Source: Ophiothrix spiculata
Taxonomy: Eukaryota; Echinodermata; Ophiuroidea; Amphilepidida; Ophiotrichidae
Reading direction: 5' to 3' (one strand)
Length of the DNA stretch: 37,171 nucleotides
Assembly: GCA_000969725.1 (NCBI GenBank)
Contig: JXSR01S074643.1
Shown here: piece by piece, positions 29,207-37,171 of the stretch
How the letters are laid out: every line of letters begins with the position of its first letter
Numbering within the stretch: position 1 is the first letter of the stretch
Made by a program: the position numbers and the translations under genes
Notes under the pieces: model-generated
What the model was told of the DNA's origin: nothing
Database searches by the model: none
Seen by the model: the letters and a program-made list of their open reading frames with translations, nothing else

Positions 29207-29369
29207 CTGAAGTGTATAAGCTTTCGATGTTGAAAGTTAAATTTAAAGTTGATTGAGAGATGAAATGAAATTAAAAAATGTATTGCTTTTCAAAAAAAGA
29301 AAGCCTACGACATATCACATGGTGACAATTTAGAGTAATCTACTAAAGGGTTTATTTTGTGTACTCTAT

Positions 29370-29665
29370 GCTATGGTCACAGAAGCCGAAGGAAGCCGCA
29401 TCGACGCAACGCCGCAACGCCTGTATGACATCGGTATGACACCGTGAATCCTTACGATGCCCTGTCGGTCACCGGTCGGACGCCGGTGGTTATCAGACCA
29501 TAACTGAAGACATCGTGTACAAGCTGCAAGGTTTTAACTCAAATTAACTAATTTCTTGCAGCATGCTTCCGGCGTCTCTGTGGCTCACAGACACGACCCG
29601 GTCTCCGGTCGGTCACCGGCCGGGGTCCGATCGGTGTCCGCTGAATTCTACCTGGTATGACGCCG
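29370..29665. repeat. GC- and CpG-rich segment with CCGGT dyads
   Basis: A sharply GC-rich block in AT-rich surroundings with many CCGGTCGGTCACCGG-type dyads, partly in inverted arrangement. No coding frame or clear transposon boundary. Possibly a repeat remnant. Confidence 0.5.
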
Positions 29666-29689
29666 TAAACACATCATAACCACGTCGCG

Positions 29690-29800
29690 CGCAAGGTTAT
29701 GTAACCAGGGTATTAATCAGACGTCAGCGCGACTCAAAAAGCGAAGAAGATCCAGTGTCTGAACAAACATCAACTGTAATTCAAAGACAATAAACATGGG
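29690..29800 (+). repeat. Fragment of duplicated GPCR 5' flank (copy B)
   Basis: CGACTCAAAAAGCGAAGAAG through TTCAAAG aligns with about 27930-27983 and, more weakly, with 34762-34800. It lies about 0.8 kb before the GPCR relic at 30502 and probably belonged to that copy. Confidence 0.45.
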
Positions 29801-30095
29801 TGTATTTACATAGGTGATGAGTGATGGTAAAAACTATTCTTACTAAGTACATTCGTAAGTCTAAAACAAATTGTGGCTACGAATGATCGTTATAGATCCA
29901 TCTCACAAACGGTCATCAAAGCAACCAGAACTACGAACAAAAATACGAAACAATAGTAACAAATAATGTCTGTAAACGATGCTGCAGGGGCATATTTTGC
30001 GAAGATTTACAAACGAACAATGAAATTACGAATGTTGATAACATCAAAATAAAAGAAGCAACAGTCTTAATGGCTGATTGATTTTGTATAAGTTA

Positions 30096-30300
30096 GGGCC
30101 AAATAATAATTCTTTTTGAGCAATATGGAGCTACCAAATATTGTGTGTAACATTTATTTGGTGACAATGTTTGGTGATTTACAACACCAATTATCCGTTA
30201 TTGATTAGAAGATGCATTGGAATTATATTACTAGATTATAAGATAACAAAGACGTGTTACACAAAATATTTGGTAGCTCAAAAGAACTATAATTCGGCCC
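30096..30300. mobile_element. Harbinger-like MITE, TTA flanks
   Basis: A 205-bp element with ends GGGCCAAATAATAATTCTTT and an imperfect inverted counterpart, arms about 60 bp including CTACCAAATATT and GTGTAACA. It is flanked by TTA on both sides (30093-30095, 30301-30303). GGGCC termini and a 3-bp TTA duplication fit PIF/Harbinger. Non-coding. Confidence 0.7.
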
Positions 30301-30501
30301 TTACTGGTTAGATTAAAGAATGTTGTACTGCTATAGATGTGCGTTTGTGGTTAAGAAAGTTGCATCGAGAACTCCTCTTAGGATAAGCTCTGAGTTCTTC
30401 ATGTACTGCAGATATCCCGCTATTTTCTTTATTCCTGTTCAAAACAATACCAAAGTGATGGATCTTTGATCTATTTTTTTGGGTCCACCTTGTATATTAT
30501 A

Positions 30502-30548
30502 ACGTTGCCTTGTCAATATGAGTTTCTGAGTGTCTGCATGGTGTCTTA
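30502..30548 (+). pseudogene. 47-bp GPCR relic (ECL3/TM7 start)
   Basis: ACGTTGCCTTGTCAATATGA followed by GTTTCTGAGTGTCTG matches the TLPYQFEFLSV coding segment of the intact receptors with a few substitutions and a 2-bp insertion, then TAG. Nothing before or after is clearly receptor-like. Remnant of a deleted array member. Confidence 0.75.
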
Positions 30549-31250
30549 GGCCCTGTATCCATTGGCTGTTCACGGGTGCCATGTGCACGCAATTGTCCCC
30601 AATTGCCATGCAACACACACAATTCAGTCAACTACCCCATATCAGACTATAATACCATGTTTGCGAAAAATGTTTATACGCATTTTCCTATAGGCTATAC
30701 TGAAATCTTGTGAATTTTGACAAAATATGATCGGTTTTCTAGATATTGCTTTATCTATATGATTTCAAGTTGACTTTTTTAGATTTCTGTTCAAAATACG
30801 GTCATTTTGATATGCGAACTCTCTAATTTGGAAATTATTTCCTTTTTTTAGACAGAGAAAATCAATTTTCCAATTCTTTTAAGGTATTTAAATAATTTAT
30901 TTTTAAACATTTAAAATCTGTAGTAAGTTTTCTTTAAAATAGCATCCGATTTAATGACATTGTTTATGCTATACTTTAAAAAACTTCGAAAATAAACCGA
31001 GTTCTGTTCGAAATTAATTTCTCCACGCTTTAGAATTGCCGTGAGATTCCCTAGCAGTAACCTGTGTTGTTAAATTGCAAAACCCTCTTCGCTTAGAAAA
31101 TGAAGCCCTATTACGGAAGTGTACTAATCAATAACAACAAGTAACATTAGGCAAGATCGATGCAGATGAGTGGTAATCCTTTTTATTGACATAGTGAAAA
31201 TTCCCATACTGTGTTATAAATTACCGGGCGTAAGTCTGATTGAACAACGT
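30549..31250. other. Intergenic, no feature recognised
   Basis: AT-rich spacer between receptor copies. A short block near 31125-31150 (AACATTAGGCAAG) weakly resembles the GPCR 5' flank at about 27903-27925. No other signal. Confidence 0.4.
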
Positions 31251-31734
31251 CAGTTCGGCGGAACTCACAATTCGGATACGTATCCGAATTCGGATACTCC
31301 GTATCACAATTCAACAGCTGAAACGGGATATCAACTGAAATGAATATTCAGCTTCGCCGCGCACCATACCGGTATGTATAAAAGTCAAAAACATTATCAT
31401 CATTTGTCATCCAAATTCTAAAAAAAGTTTAGGCCAAATTATTTTGTCTTCTGTGATAAGAAGCTATCAAGACATGTTTCAAAGCTCTTCCGCTGGAATT
31501 GCACAGATGAAAATGACATTTCCACAGATACATTTATCATAAATGCAAGAAAGATGTTGAACATGTACTTGCCAGCTTGCGCTATCGCTTTGTTTCCTGC
31601 GCCACGATAGGAGTATCAGAATTCAGATACCCCTCCATATCCTTATTCTGATACGGGTATCACAATTCGGATACGATATGTACGTGGGTATCCGAATTCG
31701 GATACGTATCCGAATTGTGAGTTCCGCCGAACTG
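31251..31734. mobile_element. 484-bp element with perfect 47-bp inverted repeats
   Basis: The first 47 bp (from CAGTTCGGCGGAACTCACAA to 31297) are the exact reverse complement of the last 47. ACGT lies on both sides (31247-31250, 31735-31738), a possible 4-bp duplication. Each terminal repeat contains the perfect palindrome ATTCGGATACGTATCCGAAT, and GGATAC/GTATCC hexamers recur subterminally. No coding frame. Superfamily uncertain. Confidence 0.85.
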
Positions 31735-32075
31735 ACGTGTCGCCACTGGTTTCGTATTTGTCAAAACTTGAGCTATGAGATTTTCAATTATTTTTTTAAT
31801 TACTTCTGTTTTTCCAATATTCGGGAAATTTTCAGGATTTCATATTTTACTATATAGTTTGAAAATATTAAAAATTATATAAATTTTTTTGAAATGGGCC
31901 AAAAATACACTGGACTGAAAAAGGCGTTTCGCTCAGCTGTAGTGTGAAAATACATTGACCACCTCTATTCTACAAAATTACTCGCTTATTGTCACTGCGT
32001 ATCAGCTCTGAGAGTGTTATTCTTTTGTGTATTTTAATGAAAACTACGGTACTCCCACTATCTTTGTGATTAAAA

Positions 32076-32920
32076 ATGTCAAATTTCTCTCCGACATTAC
32101 CCACAAATACCCAGTCACAAAATGCCAGCAGGGATGACAGTTGGTACTATGTTCGAGTGTTCATCGTAACCAACACTTCATTATTGGATGTTGTTTGCAA
32201 TATCATCAGTCTGATTATACTACCGAAGATGAAATATCTACCAGAGTCAAATCGTAATCAGTTGGCTTTTTCATCATCTCTTGACTTGATTACTGGTTGC
32301 ATTTTAACTACATCCATTCCTCCGACGATTTTTGATTTGTGGCCATATGGCCAAAAAATGTGCATGATATACGGTTTATCATTACTTCGACTTGCCAGTT
32401 GGCTAGCATGTCTATTTTGGTCATTGGTGGAGTGGATCGGTATATTGCGATCAAGAAACCCCTGCACTACCGTCTTATTGTAACAAGAACCAGAATCATC
32501 ACTGTTTGCATAATTACCATTTTCTTCATGTTTGGTTCATCGCTTATCGGTACTTTGACGACTACGCTTACGTATGATCGTAACTTAGGCATGTGTAATT
32601 CGTCAGATGGTTTAAACTTAAGTATTCGGATTTATTTATCTTTCAAAAATCGTATCAAGAATAAAAGTAACAATGTTAGAAGCAACTGCTTTTTCATATA
32701 TCAAAGTTCAGCGAATGATGTGTGTGCAATGGTCCCCTATACAGCAAGTCTGTTCTCTTTTGCTGGGAGCATTACGTTACCTTATCAATTTGAGTTTCTA
32801 AGCGTTTGATGTCTTATGTGTTATCCTTAGTGGAACGTTGTAGGACTAGTCATTATGAATAGACATTTCCGCGAGTTGATTTATCAGACATTTTGTCGAT
32901 GTCAGAGGGACTCGAAGTAA
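32076..32920 (+). pseudogene. Class A GPCR pseudogene (psi-2)
   Basis: Full-length but broken relative of the intact receptors. The first frame (MSNFSPTLPTNTQSQNASRD...) runs through TM2 and ECL1, then a small indel near 32375-32400 shifts the frame at TM3. The second frame carries GGVDRYIAIKKPLHYRL, TM4 and ECL2. TM5 and most of ICL3 are deleted (RIYL runs into SFKNRIKNKSNN). The TM6 start is altered. Two tryptophan codons of TM7 became stops: TGA near 32807 and TAG near 32828. The tail FCRCQRDSK ends at TAA 32918-32920. Non-functional as a seven-TM receptor. Confidence 0.9.
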
Positions 32921-32954
32921 ATAGCAATGGACATGTTTGAATGGAGTAAACTTT

Positions 32955-33180
32955 TAAAAGGTGAAGGATCCAATGTCATTCTCATCCCTACGGCTCAACA
33001 CACAGTAGTCATTTTTTGATGTCAAATTAAAGCCCATATTTTGTCTCGTAATATATCTAAGCTCCAAATTCTTTATAGTTTGGGAGATATGGCATAAAAC
33101 ATGAAAGTAATAAGTAGACCTATTTTCTATTTCTTGCGTATTTACATAAACAGTTTCATCCCCAGAGTTGAATACTTGCA
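32955..33180. repeat. Insertion in the 3' flank of psi-2
   Basis: Flanks resume homology with the 3' flank of the 28262 gene (CCTACGACA...ACATGGTGACAATT at 29307-29331 against CCTACGACA...ACATGGCGACAATT at 33194-33221), while about 220 bp here have no counterpart. The inserted end (AACAGTTTCATCCCCAGAGT) resembles window bases 5-25. A short minus-strand open frame inside is probably fortuitous. Confidence 0.55.
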
Positions 33181-33532
33181 CACAAAAAAATAGACCTACG
33201 ACAGTCACTACATGGCGACAATTCAAAGTAGTCTTCATAGACTATTAGAAATGAATTAAGAACTGAGCGTCCCAGAGCTCTGAAGATGTTTTTTCTTTTT
33301 ATTTACTTGGCAACGTATGTTGACGTGTTGGTGCAGTCTTTCTAACCTGCGTGTTTTGCCATTTCTAATTTTATGCGATCTGAGAACATCAGATTTTTGC
33401 TTTGAAAACATTAACATTTAGATAAACATTTCACAAAACTACAATATTCGATTTTGTTTAGTAATAGTCCTCGGCAGTTATCCATACCTTGTTAGTATTT
33501 ACAACCCTTTAAAACCTTTAAGTTTGTCAAAA

Positions 33533-33783
33533 TGGGTATCATTTGGATTGTCTTAAAGCTTGTCAATAACTAGTATGGCGACCAGTCTAAACTATGGACT
33601 AACGTCAAGCCAGTCTATGGACTAACTTTAAGCCAGTCGAGCGACTAAACTAAGGCAAGTACAGAACGGTGGAATAGGCAGAGTTAGTCATTCTTGTTAG
33701 TCCAGAAATACTGACTACCCAAAACTAGTCCAGTTGGGTATCATCTGGACCAGCTTTAAGCTAGTCAGGCTGACTAGTTTAGG
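33533..33783. repeat. CTAGTC/AGTCTA-rich repeat block
   Basis: GGGTATCATTTGGATTGTC... near 33533 is repeated as GGGTATCATCTGGACCAGC... near 33737, each followed by TTAAGCT-GTCA and ACTAGT. Between them are many CCAGTC/ACTA motifs in both orientations. Confidence 0.6.
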
Positions 33784-33821
33784 TCTTCAGTGTTATAGAC
33801 CCGTACAGAGGTCTCCCAAAT

Positions 33822-34143
33822 CCCGGGGCCACTCAAGTATAATGTTGCAGGCATAGCGTGACCGCCGTTTTTCAAAACACCCCCTAAAGGGTGATTGTTT
33901 CTGAAGCCAAAATATACCCTTTTTCACCCATTCACACCCTAAATCGGGAATTTACCATTACCGTTTTAACACTAGGGTTTGAAAAAGTACCCTATTTCTT
34001 AAAAATGAGCTAAAATGGCTGATTTTGATATCCTAAAAGGTGTCACCTGATACACCCTTTGTCCTCAAAAACAACCCTAATTCACCTTTTTCTTGGTCAC
34101 GCTATGCCTGCAGCATTATACTTGAGTGCCCCCCCCCCCCCGG
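33822..34143. mobile_element. MITE with 8-bp TSD TCCCAAAT
   Basis: A 322-bp element with inverted ends containing CACTCAAGTATAATG(T/C)TGCAGG...GCGTGACC preceded by a C/G tract. Perfect duplication TCCCAAAT at 33814-33821 and 34144-34151. Non-coding. The right arm contains a C homopolymer of about 14, of uncertain length. The 8-bp duplication suggests hAT-type mobilisation. Confidence 0.8.
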
Positions 34144-34210
34144 TCCCAAATTCACTCTTAATGTCTTAAAACTAAAACAAAACTTGATTCTATCGTACGA
34201 TAACTCAGGC

Positions 34211-35307
34211 TAGCACGTAATGTGTTCTAATAAATGTCGAAAACTGGTAACTTGATATCAAAATCGTGCTTACTTTAATGCGTAATATTAATTTTTTTAA
34301 ATTGAATTAGAATTGAAACTCGCTTTAAATATTGGTGTGTATATTAATATTGACCCAGTAATAATGCTGAACATTGTTTTTAGCTACGTTTCAAACATGT
34401 AATATCAGTTATTAAACAGTGATAATGAAGAACTATCTAAGTAAGTCGGTGCTTTTATTAATGTTCGAATATACTACAAACGTATTCACACTTTGCTACT
34501 TAACACATTTGGAAATATTGCAATTTCAATTATAGAATGTGATGTAGCGAATTTCTAGTGCTTCTCTGCAGTTTGTTACATTATGGCCACGTTTTGTGAT
34601 TTTTTTCTGATGTTGCAATTTATATCGGTCTTTGGTTAGGTTTATTCTGTGCATTTTAATCAAACGAAACTTAAGAGAACAAATCTTAAAATCTTCGAAC
34701 TGTTGTTCATGGATCTGACTTGTTATCATGTTTATCAATACCAAACATCATGGCGAAAGAGAAGCCAGTCCGACTCAAAGAGTAAGTCTGATACAGAGTA
34801 TAACACATCCGCTGAAATCCATGGTTACGGAAGACTTATCAAGCCAATTCTGACATAAATGTTCTAGAACAAGACACATGAGAACGTGAAGCAACATAAT
34901 TCAAAGTACCTATGGAGGGTAAGACGCTATGGAGATTTATTACAGTTCGATCACCCTCGACTTCAATTAAAAATTAAATTTCAGTGAAATAAGTCGTCAA
35001 CGAGGAGCGGTTGATTCGTGTATTTGATGAAAGTTATAAGTTCATAACTTGAGAATATTGTCATTTTAAAATTAAAATAATGTTACAGAATGGTTCTTCA
35101 AAATTCAGCAACGATACATCCATGCGTCTGCGTATTTTTATCTTGCGAGGGCGGTTTTACTGTTGAGTTTTGCTCGACTTGTAAAGGCTACCTTATAAAG
35201 AAATCGGTTCAACTTATATCTAATACCGTGCATCGGTTCTGAGAGTTACGACCACTTTAGTCTCTAAAGATTAAGAGAATATCAACTAGAAAGATCTGTG
35301 ATTCAAA
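34211..35307 (+). repeat. Duplicated 5' flank of GPCR gene (copy C)
   Basis: Begins CTAGCACGTAATGTGTTCTAATAAA, matching 27353 onward, and stays alignable in blocks up to the start codon of the receptor at 35308. A TATAAAG at 35194-35200 lies about 110 bp before the ATG and could serve as a TATA box, but this is only a motif match. Confidence 0.65.
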
Positions 35308-36243
35308 ATGTCCAATTTATCTTTGACATCTGCCACACCGGCCCTGTCACAAAATGCCAGCAGGGATGACAGTTGGTACTATTTTCGAGTGTTCGTCGTA
35401 ACCAGCACTTCATTATTGGACGTCATTTGTAATATCATCAGTCTGATTATACTACCGAAGATGAAATATCTACCAGAGTCAAATCGCATTCTATTGATTC
35501 TTTCAGCATCATTTGATCTCATATCTGGTTGCTTTTATAGTACATCTATTCCTTCAGCGATACTGAATTCGTGGCCATATGGACAAAACACGTGTTATTT
35601 CTTCTATATTATTTCTGCACCTTGTCAGTTGACAAGTATTGCTATTTTGATCATCGGTGCATTGGATCGGTATATTGCGATCAAGAAACCCCTTCATTAT
35701 CATCTTATTGTAACAAAAACTAGAATCATCATCGTTTGCATCGTCAACTTTTCATCAATATTTATTTTTTCGCTAGTAGGTACTTTAACAACTACGCTGA
35801 CTTATGATCGTAACCTATGTATTTGCCATTCCCCAGATGGCTTTCAGTTCAGTGCTCGGATTTTTTTATTGGTGGTCAATGTTATCAACGTTATCATTGT
35901 ATTATTCATATACACTTATCTTTTCCTCGTTGTAAGAGCCACCACTCGCAAAAATCGTATTGGCGATATTGATAGCACCGTTAACATTTCTAGAAGCAAC
36001 ATTAAAGCGCTGCGGATGTTTTTCATTTACTCGACAACGTATATGTGTGCAATGGTCCCCTATACAGTGAGTCTGTTCTCTTTTGCGGGGAGCATTACGT
36101 TGCCTTATCAATTTGAGTTTCTGAGTGTTTGGTGTTTTATGTCATACCCGTGGTGGAATGTTGTAGGACTTATGATGATAAACCGACATTTTCGTCAATT
36201 ATTTTGTGAAACATTTTGTAGATGTCAGAGGAAGATCGAATAA
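35308..36243 (+). CDS. Intronless class A (rhodopsin-like) GPCR, 311 aa
   Basis: A complete single-exon receptor, clearly paralogous to the gene at 28262 and of nearly equal length. N-glycosylation sequons at N3 and N16. D70 in TM2, WPYG in ECL1, C96 (C3.25), D120-R121-Y122 then IAIKKPLHYHLIVTKTR, ECL2 with C171 and C173, P251 in TM6, and N284-V-V-G-L in place of NPxxY followed by INRHFRQ. Like its paralogue it lacks the TM4 tryptophan and TM5 proline. The most variable stretches between the two are the N-terminus, the ECL1/TM3 start and TM4. The stop codon TAA lies inside AATAAA (36239-36244); another AATAAA is at 36451-36456, a more plausible poly(A) signal. Ligand and G protein unknown. 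Confidence 0.93.
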   Translation: MSNLSLTSATPALSQNASRDDSWYYFRVFVVTSTSLLDVICNIISLIILPKMKYLPESNRILLILSASFDLISGCFYSTSIPSAILNSWPYGQNTCYFFYIISAPCQLTSIAILIIGALDRYIAIKKPLHYHLIVTKTRIIIVCIVNFSSIFIFSLVGTLTTTLTYDRNLCICHSPDGFQFSARIFLLVVNVINVIIVLFIYTYLFLVVRATTRKNRIGDIDSTVNISRSNIKALRMFFIYSTTYMCAMVPYTVSLFSFAGSITLPYQFEFLSVWCFMSYPWWNVVGLMMINRHFRQLFCETFCRCQRKIE

Positions 36244-37171
36244 AGCAATGGACATTTTGAAATGCGGTAATCTTTCAAAGCAATGTTGTAAAGCCGAATC
36301 ATAAGTGTTTTCATGATAGTATGGTTCATGAATGATGACATTGTGTGAAATTGTGTCTTAACCAAGCCTTTCCTATTTCTGTAAAATAGTTTACCGAAAA
36401 ACCACTCATCCTGTCGCTTTAAAATTTTACCTGATGGGTCCACTACACTAAATAAACTGGCGCCGCTATCCGGTGTTTCCAAAATCGGCAAAATTGACTG
36501 CCCTCCTAAAATGAGGACCTCAAAAAGTGTAGAAGGGCAATTTGTTTGGTGTATTTTTTGATCAAATTATGAATTTAGGTTTATTTAAAGTTTTCTGATG
36601 CCATATTTATCTCCAGAGTACTTTGGTAAACTTTTAAAGCTATTCCCAAAAATGCATGAGATTTGGGAAATACGAAACGTGGCTCTCAATATTGGGGCGG
36701 TATTACCTTCAACGCACGGTATCTCGAAAAATTTGCCTGGATGGTATATATTTTTCATCATTTTTTGTCAAAAGAGATCATAATCAATTAAGAAAAGCCA
36801 GTGTTGAAGAAACCAGTTGCTTTATTAATGAGTTCTCGGGTGCGGTTTTTTGGACGCCGTTTTGTACAGTAAGTCAATGGGGAGCTATTTTGTGGTGTGT
36901 TGCCTGCAAACGTTGTGTATTTAGTATCACATATCCGATGTCCATGCATCTCAAAATTATCTTATTCGACAAAAGTCCATATGTTGGTTAAGCATGGCTG
37001 ACGTGACAAGTCTGATTACTAAAAATTAATCGAAAAGGTCTATATATATAATTATAAATATCGCAGAATTTGATGTGGTTAGAATCATTTCTAAAACATG
37101 CAACTAGTTTTCAAAATGGACAGTTTGATATATCGGTATCAATAATTTGTAACCACCTTTCCCTTGCACTC
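36244..37171. other. 3' flank and intergenic DNA, no further gene recognised
   Basis: Contains a possible poly(A) signal at 36451-36456 for the receptor. A local imperfect hairpin with AAATTGACTGCCCT and AGGGCAATTT near 36490-36542 may be repeat-derived. Open frames at 36598-36991 show no family resemblance. Confidence 0.45.

Noticed and set aside
32954..33238. 94-aa minus-strand open frame
   Set aside because: Lies in a repeat insertion behind psi-2, no recognisable domain, no splice or promoter context.
36656..36991. 111-aa plus-strand open frame behind the last receptor
   Set aside because: No family resemblance and no codon or motif support; probably chance.
1..37171. CRISPR arrays, bacterial operons, rRNA genes
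   Set aside because: No regularly spaced repeats, no Shine-Dalgarno gene runs and no rRNA-like sequence; the DNA is clearly from an animal.

Overview
This is animal genomic DNA: AT-rich, with long introns, GT-AG splice sites, EGF/VWD extracellular modules and many short non-autonomous transposons. It is most likely a marine invertebrate deuterostome. An echinoderm or another ambulacrarian is my best guess, from the EGF-rich shuffled-exon gene, the small tandem group of intronless rhodopsin-like receptors, and the recurrent octamer TAGGCCTA. I cannot name the species.

Left two-thirds (about 2.0-24.9 kb, minus strand): the middle part of one large multi-exon gene for a modular extracellular protein. 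I can place 13 exons with compatible splice phases (2,076 coding bases, 692 codons). The order is three EGF repeats, then a VWD-C8-TIL unit closed by an EGF_3-like module, then four more EGF repeats. Signal peptide and C-terminus are not visible, so the gene is partial at both ends. Its introns hold a solo LTR, two tRNA-derived SINEs, several hAT-type MITEs with 8-bp target-site duplications, TA-flanked MITEs, a TTAA-flanked 710-bp inverted-repeat element and a 400-bp foldback element.

About 25.07-25.93 kb: an inverted-repeat element whose right 216 bp occurs on both sides of a 64-base N run, probably an unmerged haplotype or assembly overlap.

Right third (about 26.8-36.2 kb, plus strand): a tandem array of closely related intronless class A GPCRs. 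There are two intact genes (28262-29206 and 35308-36243), two pseudogenes (26838-27363 and 32076-32920) and a 47-bp TM7-region relic (30502-30548). Homology extends into 5' and 3' flanks, so the duplicated unit was gene plus flank. All copies carry DRY followed by AIKKPLHY, while the two intact genes have NVxGL where NPxxY would stand. Mobile elements between copies (hAT-like, Harbinger-like, a 47-bp-TIR element with ACGT flanks) record insertion during birth-and-death evolution.

The two loci are functionally separate as far as the sequence shows: one secreted or cell-surface adhesive/matrix-type protein, and one lineage-specific receptor family of unknown ligand. I saw no CRISPR array, no bacterial operon structure and no credible functional tRNA or rRNA gene.
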